Below are positions 1 through 5,909 of a stretch of 17,471 bases of DNA, piece by piece (the first letter of the stretch is position 1; each line of letters opens with the position of its first letter). Source of the stretch: an uncultured Clostridia bacterium (GTDB lineage Bacteria; Bacillota; Clostridia; UBA1381). The stretch lies in NCBI GenBank assembly GCA_910579415.1, contig CAJTUY010000012.1, forward strand, positions 1 to 17,471, given 5' to 3'. The translations under genes and the position numbers were made by a program. The notes under the pieces are model-generated. The model searched no databases. It was given only the letters and a program-made list of their open reading frames with translations, and was not told the DNA's origin.

Positions 1-1
1 T

Positions 2-286
2 TGTATGTTTGCATATGCGCTGGAAAAAGCAATACGTAAGGGATATATAGATAATGAAATATATAAACCGTATCTTGACAAGGCAGTTAAAGGCATACTT
101 AATGTATTTATCAAAGAAATTGACGGTAAAACATATATAACACAGGGCTGTGCCGTTGCAGGCTTAGGTCCTGAGGACAATCCGCGCCGGAACGGAACTC
201 TCGATTATTATTTCAGCGAACCGATAAGAAATAATGACTTTAAGGGAGTCGGACCGTTTCTAATTCTTGCGGCGCATTATGAATAA
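2..286 (+). CDS. GH105 unsaturated rhamnogalacturonyl hydrolase, C-terminal fragment
   Basis: This is the C-terminal end (about 94 codons) of a gene whose start lies before the window, so the ATG at position 5 is an internal Met. The family removes the 4,5-unsaturated galacturonyl residue left by pectin lyases from rhamnogalacturonan or related oligosaccharides, usually in the cytoplasm. What shows it: the stretch MFAYALEKAIRKGYI belongs to the (alpha/alpha)6 barrel helix after the family's SATAM/SASCM-type motif, and the tail ending in YYFSEP, NDFKGVGPFLILA and HYE is the usual GH105 C-terminus. The stop is at 284-286. The catalytic Asp lies upstream and cannot be checked. The next gene follows on the same strand with an 86-nt gap, and the isomerase/kinase pair further on also fits plant-polysaccharide use. 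The family call is firm; the exact substrate is not. Confidence 0.85.
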   Translation, partial: CMFAYALEKAIRKGYIDNEIYKPYLDKAVKGILNVFIKEIDGKTYITQGCAVAGLGPEDNPRRNGTLDYYFSEPIRNNDFKGVGPFLILAAHYE

Positions 287-316
287 GCTCTCTCTAAAAA
301 ATAAACTGATAAACAG

Positions 317-350
317 AAGGGATGGTTGAGAAATCGTCCTTTTTGTTTTT
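317..350 (+). terminator. possible weak terminator after the GH105 gene
   Basis: An imperfect hairpin pairs AAGG-GAT (317-323) with ATC-GT-CCTT (333-341, two-base bulge) and is followed by a T tract broken by one G (TTTTGTTTTT, 341-350). It sits between the GH105 stop and the ribosome-binding site of the next gene. The stem is weak, so read-through into the serine hydrolase gene is likely. Confidence 0.35.
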
Positions 351-372
351 AACCGCCGGAAAGGAGAAATAT

Positions 373-1335
373 ATGAGTGAATTTGCAAAAATACAACCTT
401 CGGAGGCAGGAGTTCCGTGTGCTTCGATAAGCCGTTTTTTTGACGAACTGGAGGCACTGCCGTTCGATATACATAGTGTTATTATGATTCGCGGCGGCAA
501 AATATTTCTGGAAAGATATTACGCGCCGTATGAAAGAGATACGCTGCATCGAATGTATTCTGTGACAAAAAGTCTGGTTGGACTTGCAATATTGTGTCTT
601 GCTGATGAGGGGAAGGTGGACCTTGATACATCAATAACGAGTTATTTCCCTGAATATCCTACTGAGTATAAGGACATAAAGGATACAACAATCCGAAATA
701 TGCTGATGATGCGTACTGCTCATAAAAGAACGACTTATAAGGCGGATTTATCGTCAGATTGGGTGAAAAGCTTTTTCATTACCGAGCCGACGCAGATACC
801 GGGAACGGTGTTTTCATACGACACCTCGTCAAGTCATACGCTCGGAGCGCTTGTTGAGAAAATTACAGGTATGGAGCTTCTGGACTATTTGAGAATAAAA
901 TTTCTTGATAAAATAGGATTTTCAAAGTCTGCGTACTGTCTGAAAGACCCGTTTGGCGTAAGTATAGGCGGTTCGGGGCTTATGGCAACGTCGCTTGATG
1001 TGGCAAAAGTTGCGCAGCTTGTGATAAACAAAGGAATGGAAAACGGTGAGCGGCTTATCAATCCTGAGCTTGTTACGCTTGCGGTATCTAATCTGTCGCC
1101 GACGGATACGCATTGTAAACACACCGATGAACAGCAGGGCTACGGCATGCAGTTCTGGCGGACGAGGAATAACGGCTTTATGCTGTACGGTCTGGGCGGA
1201 CAAATGGCAATATGCCTGCCGGACAAGGACTTTATTTTTGTCGTAACGGCAGACGCAGGGGAATATAAGGACGGTACTCAGATGATAAGAGATATATTCT
1301 GGAACGAAATTTATAATAGTATTGACAAAATATGA
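373..1335 (+). CDS. beta-lactamase-family serine hydrolase (class C / esterase-like)
   Basis: A 320-residue serine hydrolase of the beta-lactamase/penicillin-binding-protein fold (PF00144). The nucleophile motif is S63-V-T-K66 in MYSVTKSLVG. The second motif is Y149 in FSYDTSSSHTLGALVEKITG, and the third, HxG-like motif is the GLGGQ stretch near residue 273. No signal peptide or membrane segment is seen, so it is probably cytoplasmic, which argues against a cell-wall or antibiotic-resistance role. An esterase acting on small or sugar-linked esters is the likelier use, but this is inference from its place next to GH105. The start at 373 is chosen because AAGGAG (361-366) lies just upstream. 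An in-frame ATG at 322 would add 17 residues and has no clear ribosome-binding site. The substrate cannot be told from the sequence. Confidence 0.85.
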   Translation: MSEFAKIQPSEAGVPCASISRFFDELEALPFDIHSVIMIRGGKIFLERYYAPYERDTLHRMYSVTKSLVGLAILCLADEGKVDLDTSITSYFPEYPTEYKDIKDTTIRNMLMMRTAHKRTTYKADLSSDWVKSFFITEPTQIPGTVFSYDTSSSHTLGALVEKITGMELLDYLRIKFLDKIGFSKSAYCLKDPFGVSIGGSGLMATSLDVAKVAQLVINKGMENGERLINPELVTLAVSNLSPTDTHCKHTDEQQGYGMQFWRTRNNGFMLYGLGGQMAICLPDKDFIFVVTADAGEYKDGTQMIRDIFWNEIYNSIDKI

Positions 1336-1350
1336 AAAACGAGTTATAAT
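1322..1350 (+). promoter_or_regulatory. perfect consensus sigma-A promoter with no gene downstream on its strand
   Basis: TTGACA (1322-1327), a 17-bp spacer and TATAAT (1345-1350) match the housekeeping consensus at all twelve positions. The -35 box overlaps the last codons of the serine hydrolase gene. The expected start, around 1356-1358, falls on the first bases of a 17-bp inverted repeat. No plus-strand reading frame of any quality follows before the convergent isomerase gene, so the product would be a non-coding RNA. Confidence 0.8.
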
Positions 1351-1355
1351 ATTCT

Positions 1356-1471
1356 TGCAACGATAATTTAATACAATCAGAGAAAAAGACGCAATATTTT
1401 TTTATGTAAAAAAATGCGTGTTGAATTTTATGTTGTGTTTTTTCTCACAGTAAAATTAAATTATCGTTGCA
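1356..1471. repeat. 17-bp perfect inverted repeat enclosing an 82-bp AT-rich segment
   Basis: TGCAACGATAATTTAAT (1356-1372) is exactly complementary to ATTAAATTATCGTTGCA (1455-1471). A U-G pair can extend it outwards by one step (1355 with 1472). The inside is rich in A and T runs and can pair further. I see no target-site duplication at the outer edges, so insertion of a mobile element is not supported beyond the repeat itself. Confidence 0.85.
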
Positions 1472-1481
1472 GATAAATGAG

Positions 1482-1537
1482 CAGCGCATTTTTTATGCGT
1501 TGTTTCCATCATGAAGCGGCGCATTTTTTATGCGCCG
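1482..1537. repeat. two tandem hairpins of identical design
   Basis: Hairpin 1 (1482-1502) pairs CAGCGCAT with ATGCGTTG around a TTTTT loop. Hairpin 2 (1517-1537) pairs CGGCGCAT with ATGCGCCG around the same loop. Both have 8-bp stems and 5-nt loops, and both share the core GCGCATTTTTTATGCG. Hairpin 1 has one G-U pair where hairpin 2 has G-C, together with a second change (A-U versus G-C), so the stem is kept while the bases vary. T-rich loops without a T tail make them poor terminators. Confidence 0.7.
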
Positions 1538-1557
1538 GATTGTCGCCAAACAAGTGG

Positions 1558-1585
1558 AAAGGCGGTTCATATGAACCGCCTTTTT
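1558..1585. terminator. bidirectional intrinsic terminator between the candidate sRNA and the isomerase gene
   Basis: A perfect palindrome with two 10-bp arms (GGCGGTTCAT and ATGAACCGCC, 1561-1580) is flanked by AAA on the left and TTTTT (1581-1585) on the right. In the plus direction it would end the candidate RNA. In the minus direction it sits just after the isomerase stop at 1602, with a shorter T run. Confidence 0.85.
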
Positions 1586-1601
1586 GCTGTTTGTTTGTAG
1601 T

Positions 1602-3086
1602 TTATGCGAATGGATTTTCAGTCGGATACCTTGCGCTCTTAGGCTGGTTATAACCAATTTCATCAACCGGAACGCCTACATATTTGAATACCTCGTACAG
1701 CGCTTTGGCATGATGTCCGAAAGCAACCGCGCCATGATGCGGATAATTCTTTTCAATCAGCACATGACGGTAGAAACGTCCCATTTCGGGTATCGCGAAT
1801 ACGCCGATTGAACCGAATGAACGCGTTGCAACAGGAAGTACCTCACCGTTTGCAATATAACCGCGAAGCTTTGCGTCAGCTGTTGACTGAAGTCTGAAGA
1901 ATGTAATATCACCTGGTGCAATATCGCCCTCAAGCGTACCGTTTGTAACCTCAACAGGAAGTGAACGCGCCATAATTTTCTGATACTTCATTGAGCATGC
2001 TGCGAGCTTTGTGGAGCAGGTATTTCCGCAGTGGAAGCCCATAAATGTATCTTTGTGAGTGTAATCGAACTTACCCTTTATATCAGCGTCGAACATATCC
2101 TTTGGAACTGAGTTGTTAATATCAAGCAGCGTAACAGCATCCTCAGATACGCATGTTCCTATATATTCAGACAGTGCGCCGTAAATATCAACCTCGCATG
2201 ATACAGGAATACCTCTGCCTGTGAGACGGCTGTTTACATAGCACGGAACAAATCCGAATTGTGTCTGGAAAGCGGGCCAGCACTTGCCTGCGATTGCAAC
2301 ATACTTCTTTGAGCCTTTGTGTTCATCAATCCAGTCAAGCAATGTCAGTTCATACTGAGCGAGCTTTGCAAGTATTTCAGGCTTCTTGTTGCCTGCGCCA
2401 AGCTCTTTTTCCATATCAGCCACAACGTCAGGTATTCTTTTGTCGCCCTCGTGTTTGTTGAAGCTTTCAAATAAGTCAAGCTCTGAGTTTTCCTCAATTT
2501 CAACTCCAAGCTTATAAAGCTGATAAATAGGAGCATTACAAGCGAGGAAGTTAAGAGGACGCGGACCGAATGATATAATCTTTAAATCGGAAAGACCAAT
2601 AACTGCGCGGGCAACCGGTAAAAATTCGTTAATCATATCGGCACATTCCTCAGCGGTGCCTACGGGATATTCGGGAATGTACGCATTTACTCCGCGAAGC
2701 TTAAGGTTATAGCTTGCATTGAGCATACCGCAGTATGCGTCGCCTCTGTCATCAGACAATGTTCCGATATTCTCCTCAGCCGCAGCAACAAACATTTTCG
2801 GACCGTCAAACTGCTGTGCAAGCATCGTTTCACTGATTTCGGGACCGAAGTTTCCGAGATATACGCAAAGCGCGTTACAGCCTGCCTTTTTTATGTCGGC
2901 TAAAGCCTCCTTCATATGTATTTCACTTTCAACTATGCAGACGGGACATTCATAAATGTCATCTGCATTATACTTTTTGGCGTATGCCGCTGCAAGAGCC
3001 TTTCTTCTGTTTACCGAAAGACTTTCAGGGAAACAGTCACGGCTTACCGCAACAATACCTAATTTTACCTTTGGAATATTTTGCAT
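1602..3086 (-). CDS. L-fucose/D-arabinose isomerase-family protein
   Basis: A 494-residue member of the FucI/AraA ketol-isomerase family, cytoplasmic, expected to interconvert an aldose and a ketose with a divalent metal. E298 (in PVSCEVDIYGALSEYIG) and D322 (in TLLDINNS) are 24 residues apart, as are the metal ligands E337 and D361 of E. coli FucI. A His pair at 450-451 (YPHHGAV) is a candidate third ligand. The protein is about 100 residues shorter than E. coli FucI (591 aa), so it belongs to the shorter FucI-like branch, whose sugar is less certain (L-fucose, D-arabinose, or another pentose or deoxyhexose). The start at 3086 is an ATG with an upstream GGAAAGG. A TTG at 3110 in the same frame lacks a good ribosome-binding site. 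It is transcribed divergently from xylB, which suggests that its ketose product may feed the kinase. No fuculose kinase or aldolase is in view. Confidence 0.8.
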   Translation of the reverse strand: MQNIPKVKLGIVAVSRDCFPESLSVNRRKALAAAYAKKYNADDIYECPVCIVESEIHMKEALADIKKAGCNALCVYLGNFGPEISETMLAQQFDGPKMFVAAAEENIGTLSDDRGDAYCGMLNASYNLKLRGVNAYIPEYPVGTAEECADMINEFLPVARAVIGLSDLKIISFGPRPLNFLACNAPIYQLYKLGVEIEENSELDLFESFNKHEGDKRIPDVVADMEKELGAGNKKPEILAKLAQYELTLLDWIDEHKGSKKYVAIAGKCWPAFQTQFGFVPCYVNSRLTGRGIPVSCEVDIYGALSEYIGTCVSEDAVTLLDINNSVPKDMFDADIKGKFDYTHKDTFMGFHCGNTCSTKLAACSMKYQKIMARSLPVEVTNGTLEGDIAPGDITFFRLQSTADAKLRGYIANGEVLPVATRSFGSIGVFAIPEMGRFYRHVLIEKNYPHHGAVAFGHHAKALYEVFKYVGVPVDEIGYNQPKSARYPTENPFA

Positions 3087-3135
3087 AATTTTACCAACCT
3101 TTCCGCACAAAGTGCCGATAATATTTGATAAAACT

Positions 3136-3164
3136 ATCTTATCATTTTATAAAAATAATGTCAA
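3136..3164 (-). promoter_or_regulatory. promoter of the isomerase gene
   Basis: On the minus strand, TTGACA (3164-3159), a 17-bp spacer and TAAGAT (3141-3136) form a good sigma-A promoter. Transcription would start near 3129, giving a leader of about 43 nt to the ATG at 3086. This also favours that start over the TTG at 3110. I saw no clear cre box or other operator between the two divergent promoters. Confidence 0.65.
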
Positions 3165-3194
3165 TATATCCCCAACAAAAAACACAAAATTACC

Positions 3195-3223
3195 TTGACA
3201 GATAATTAAAAAATTAGTAGAAT
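3195..3223 (+). promoter_or_regulatory. xylB promoter
   Basis: TTGACA (3195-3200), a 17-bp spacer and TAGAAT (3218-3223). A second TATAAT at 3229-3234 lies 28 bp from the -35 box and is too far to pair with it. The start would be near 3230. The gene's GAGGGG ribosome-binding site is at 3248-3253. Confidence 0.65.
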
Positions 3224-3262
3224 TTCTGTATAATAATATAGTGATACAGAGGGGATGCGGAC

Positions 3263-4783
3263 ATGAAATATTTAATAGGAATAGACATCGGTACATCAGC
3301 GACAAAAACGGTTATGTTTGACGAAAAATTTAACGTGGTGACCTCGTCATCTCAGGAATATCCCATGTACCAGCCAAATAACGGCTGGGCAGAACAAAAA
3401 CCTGAGGACTGGCGCGACGCGGTGCTTAATACTTTAAGCGATGTTGTATCAAAATCAAAGGTCAATGCGGAGGATGTGGCAGGAATAGGACTTTCGGGGC
3501 AGATGCATGGACTTGTTATGCTTGATGAAAACGGAGAAGCGCTTCGCCCGTCTATAATCTGGTGCGACCAGAGAACTCAGAAACAGTGTGATGAAATAAC
3601 TGAAAAAATCGGAAAAGAACGGCTGATAGAAATAACTGCAAATCCCGCGCTTACGGGCTTTACTGCCTCGAAAATTTTATGGGTGCGTGAAAATGAACCT
3701 GAAATTTACGCGAAATGCAGACATATTCTGCTGCCTAAGGATTACATACGTTATATACTTACAGGGGAATTTGCGACTGAGGTGTCGGACGCAAGCGGTA
3801 TGCAGCTTATGGATATTCCTAACCGCTGCTGGTCGGATGAGGTTTTGGAGAAACTTCAGATAGATAAATCGCTTTTGCCTGAGATGTACGAGTCGCCTGA
3901 AATTACAGGTTATATAACTGCTGAAGCCGCTCAAAAAACTGGTCTTTCCACTAAATGCGCGGTAGTCGGCGGAGCCGGCGATAATGCGGCGGCGGCTGTC
4001 GGAACAGGTGTGGTAAGCGATGGTAAGGCGTTTACCACAATCGGTACAAGCGGCGTTGTGTTTGCTCATACAAGCGAGGTTTCGATTGACCCCAAAGGAC
4101 GCGTTCATACATTCTGCTGCGCGGTGCCTGACTGCTGGCATATAATGGGTGTTACACAGGCGGCAGGTTTGTCGCTTAAATGGTTCAGGGATAATTTCTG
4201 CGGTGATTTTATGGATAAGGCGGAAAAAGAAGGAGTTGACCCGTATTATCTTATGGATAAGGCAGCGGATAAAATTCCTGTGGGAAGCAATCGTCTTATA
4301 TATCTGCCGTATCTTATGGGCGAGAGAACGCCTCATCTTGATGCAGACTGTCGGGGTGTATTTTTCGGGCTGTCGGCTATTCATACGAAAGCGGATATGA
4401 TACGTTCGGTAATGGAGGGTGTGGCATATTCACTTAAAAATTGCAATGATATTTTAAATGAAATGGGTGCGGAAGTGGACGAGATGATGGCGTGCGGAGG
4501 AGGCGGCACAAGCGCGCTGTGGCGGCAGATGCTTGCTGATTTATACGGCTGTGATGTGAAAACGGTATCGTCCAAAGAAGGCCCGGCACTGGGAGTTGCA
4601 ATTTTGGCGGCGGTAGGCGCAGGACTTTATGCGGATGTTCCGTCAGCGTGCAGTCAGGCTGTTAAGATTGACAAGAATTGTTCTCCCAATAAGGAAAATT
4701 CCGAAAACTATAAAAAGTTCTATAATATTTATAATTCATTGTACGGCCATTTAAAGGATGATTTTAAGGACTTGACAAAATAA
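3263..4783 (+). CDS. xylB: xylulokinase (FGGY family)
   Basis: A full-length 506-residue FGGY sugar kinase that phosphorylates D-xylulose to xylulose 5-phosphate for the pentose phosphate pathway. It has an N-terminal ATPase-like phosphate loop (GIDIGTSATKTV, residues 6-17), the XylB-type substrate motif GLSGQMHG (76-83), SIIWCDQRT (97-105), the catalytic Asp D240 in GGAGDNAAAAVGTG, and GGGGTSALWRQM in the C-terminal domain. MHG and WCDQR are typical of xylulokinase rather than glycerol, ribulose or fuculose kinase. Because its divergent neighbour is FucI-like and not XylA, another ketose such as D-ribulose is possible, though the motifs favour xylulose. The 3' end carries the -35 box of the thiamin operon promoter. 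No terminator separates it from that operon other than the riboswitch terminator at 4819-4876. Confidence 0.92.
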   Translation: MKYLIGIDIGTSATKTVMFDEKFNVVTSSSQEYPMYQPNNGWAEQKPEDWRDAVLNTLSDVVSKSKVNAEDVAGIGLSGQMHGLVMLDENGEALRPSIIWCDQRTQKQCDEITEKIGKERLIEITANPALTGFTASKILWVRENEPEIYAKCRHILLPKDYIRYILTGEFATEVSDASGMQLMDIPNRCWSDEVLEKLQIDKSLLPEMYESPEITGYITAEAAQKTGLSTKCAVVGGAGDNAAAAVGTGVVSDGKAFTTIGTSGVVFAHTSEVSIDPKGRVHTFCCAVPDCWHIMGVTQAAGLSLKWFRDNFCGDFMDKAEKEGVDPYYLMDKAADKIPVGSNRLIYLPYLMGERTPHLDADCRGVFFGLSAIHTKADMIRSVMEGVAYSLKNCNDILNEMGAEVDEMMACGGGGTSALWRQMLADLYGCDVKTVSSKEGPALGVAILAAVGAGLYADVPSACSQAVKIDKNCSPNKENSENYKKFYNIYNSLYGHLKDDFKDLTK

Positions 4784-4799
4784 AAAAATGTGGTAAAAT
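4772..4799 (+). promoter_or_regulatory. promoter of the thiazole operon
   Basis: TTGACA (4772-4777) lies inside the last codons of xylB, followed by a 16-bp spacer and TAAAAT (4794-4799) in the context GTGGTAAAATA. The predicted start near 4806 leaves only a few nucleotides before the structured leader, so the RNA begins almost directly with the riboswitch. Confidence 0.7.
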
Positions 4800-4810
4800 A
4801 ATTACAGAGT

Positions 4811-4876
4811 GAAACTAAGGGTTACACGAAGGGGTCTACCACCTCGGGTAGAGCTTGTTCGCGTAACCCATTTTTT
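4811..4876 (+). promoter_or_regulatory. HMP-PP riboswitch (thiS motif) embedded in an intrinsic terminator
   Basis: The leader folds as one long interrupted hairpin. GGGTTAC (4819-4825) pairs with GTAACCC (4863-4869), CGAA (4827-4830) with TTCG (4858-4861), then comes an internal loop (GGGG against GCTTG), then TCTACC (4835-4840) with GGTAGA (4847-4852), and a run of six T (4871-4876) follows. This is a small aptamer-like core built into a terminator stem directly before a ThiS-coding gene, which is what has been described for the thiS-motif RNAs shown to bind HMP-PP, the pyrimidine precursor of thiamin. It lacks the CTGAGA and related cores of a TPP riboswitch. GGGG (4831-4834) could instead pair with CCTC (4842-4845), giving a possible competing fold. 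Whether ligand turns the genes on or off cannot be read from the sequence. The class is assigned from memory of the motif, not from a covariance-model search. Confidence 0.8.
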
Positions 4877-4895
4877 ATACGGGAGGAGAACAGAT

Positions 4896-5861
4896 ATGAT
4901 TACATTAAACGGTAAAGAAAGCAGGGTTTATAAAAATCTTAATGAACTGCTGAAGGAAAATGAGTTCAGAAAAGAGCGTATTGCCGTAGAGATAAACGGG
5001 GAGATAATAAAAAAAGATAATTACGATACGACGCCGATAAATGACGGTGATATTGTCGAGGTCGTTCATTTTATGGGGGGCGGCGTGCCTGAAACAGATG
5101 ATAAGCTTATATTAAACGGACATGAGTTTACATCAAGATTTATTCTTGGTTCAGGCAAATATTCCCTTGACCTGATTAAAGCGGCGATTGAGCATGCGGG
5201 AGCGCAGATTATAACCCTTGCGCTCAGACGCGCGACAGGAGGCGATATTGCCAATATACTTGATTACATACCCAAGAACGTAACTCTTCTGCCGAATACA
5301 TCAGGAGCAAGAAATGCAGATGAGGCGGTAAGAATTGCCCGTCTTGCGCGTGAAACGGGCTGCGGCGATTTTGTCAAGATTGAAGCGATAAGAGACACTA
5401 AATATTTGCTTCCCGATAATTACGAAACACTTAAAGCAACGGAAATTTTGGCAAAAGAGGGATTTGTGGTAATGCCGTATATGTATCCTGATTTGAATTT
5501 TGCCCGTGATTTGCAGAATGCGGGCGCTGCATGTGTAATGCCGTTAGGCTCGCCTATCGGCTCCAATAAAGGGCTTTGCACAAAAGATTTTATACAGATA
5601 CTCATAGACGAGATAGACCTGCCTGTAATAGTTGATGCAGGAATAGGCAGACCGTCACAGGCGTGTGAGGCTATGGAAATGGGCGCTGCGGCTGTTATGG
5701 CTAATACGGCAATTGCAACAGCCGGCGATGTGCCGAAAATGGCGCAGGCATTTAAGAAAGCGATTGAATCGGGACGCGAGGCATATCTGGCAGGCTTTGG
5801 GAATGTCGTTGAAAAGGGAGCAAGAGCTTCTTCACCGTTAACAGGTTTTTTACATGAATAA
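4896..5861 (+). CDS. thiSG: ThiS-ThiG fusion: sulfur carrier and thiazole synthase in one chain
   Basis: This 321-residue protein joins two usually separate enzymes. Residues 1-63 are a complete ThiS (starts MITLNG, ends VVHFMGGG), the ubiquitin-like carrier whose C-terminal Gly is adenylated and turned into a thiocarboxylate. Residues about 70-321 are ThiG, which makes the thiazole ring from deoxyxylulose 5-phosphate, dehydroglycine and ThiS-bound sulfur. ThiG marks are FILGSGKY (83-90), LALRR (108-112), LLPNTSGARNADEAVRIARL (131-150), the Schiff-base Lys expected at K161 in FVKIEAI, VMPLGSPIGS (214-223), IVDAGIG (245-251) and ASSPLTGF near the end. The linker is only VPETDD, so the Gly-Gly is internal. 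The start at 4896 has GGGAGGAG upstream; the same frame also opens at 4809, but that lies in the riboswitch. Fusions of this kind are known in some bacteria. It heads the thiSG-thiH-tenI operon. Confidence 0.93.
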   Translation: MITLNGKESRVYKNLNELLKENEFRKERIAVEINGEIIKKDNYDTTPINDGDIVEVVHFMGGGVPETDDKLILNGHEFTSRFILGSGKYSLDLIKAAIEHAGAQIITLALRRATGGDIANILDYIPKNVTLLPNTSGARNADEAVRIARLARETGCGDFVKIEAIRDTKYLLPDNYETLKATEILAKEGFVVMPYMYPDLNFARDLQNAGAACVMPLGSPIGSNKGLCTKDFIQILIDEIDLPVIVDAGIGRPSQACEAMEMGAAAVMANTAIATAGDVPKMAQAFKKAIESGREAYLAGFGNVVEKGARASSPLTGFLHE

Positions 5862-5880
5862 TTTCATCTCAAAGCAAATA

Positions 5881-5909
5881 GGGACACTAAAACAAAGGGG
5901 ACACTAAAA
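5881..5909 (+). repeat. direct repeat in the thiH leader
   Basis: GGGACACTAAAA occurs at 5881-5892 and again at 5898-5909, each preceded by CAAA, so the unit is a near-exact duplication of about 17 nt. The second copy supplies the GGGG ribosome-binding site of thiH and its end overlaps the ATG at 5909. The first copy has a similar G run but no start codon after it. Confidence 0.7.

Larger units (their letters stand above)
1356..1585 (+). ncRNA. candidate structured small RNA, about 230 nt, no known family recognised
   Basis: This stretch has every outward mark of an RNA gene: a perfect promoter just upstream, a 5' end lying on an inverted repeat, several more hairpins, and an intrinsic terminator at 1558-1585. 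The predicted order is: a rod with a perfect 17-bp closing stem (1356-1372 with 1455-1471); inner pairing in which GAGAAAAA (from 1381) can pair with TTTTTCTC, and ACGCA plus T7 can pair with A7 plus TGCGT as an apical hairpin; two short hairpins of the same design (1482-1502 and 1517-1537); then the terminator stem. No open reading frame with a ribosome-binding site is present. I do not recognise it as 6S RNA, SRP RNA, tmRNA, RNase P RNA or a riboswitch. It could be a trans-acting sRNA, a folded 3' region, or a remnant of a MITE-like element. Expression is inferred, not shown. Confidence 0.5.

Noticed and set aside
373..1335. Antibiotic-resistance beta-lactamase
   Set aside because: The SxxK and Tyr motifs define only the broad fold. 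There is no signal peptide for export, and the context is carbohydrate use, so an esterase-type role is more likely.
1355..1472. MITE or other small mobile element bounded by the inverted repeat
   Set aside because: No target-site duplication flanks the arms and no second copy is in the window. The exact fit to a promoter start favours an RNA gene, although a genome search is needed.
1356..1585. 6S RNA or other housekeeping RNA
   Set aside because: The length and rod shape are suggestive, but the 3' end carries three extra hairpins after the closing stem, and I see no match to the 6S central bubble or to SRP, tmRNA or RNase P signatures. Left as an unassigned candidate.
3677..4384. 235-codon open frame on the minus strand
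   Set aside because: It lies entirely antisense to xylB, is rich in Arg/Cys/His/Ile as expected of a shadow frame, has no ribosome-binding site and matches no family I know.
4806..4895. TPP riboswitch in front of the thiazole operon
   Set aside because: The conserved TPP core (CTGAGA and the second sensor arm) is absent and the leader is only about 70 nt. The compact terminator-embedded fold before a ThiS gene fits the HMP-PP class better.
4809..4895. A 29-residue N-terminal extension of the ThiS-ThiG protein in the same frame
   Set aside because: It is translated through the riboswitch and terminator hairpin, has no ribosome-binding site, and ThiS homologues begin at the MITLNG position, which has GGGAGGAG upstream.
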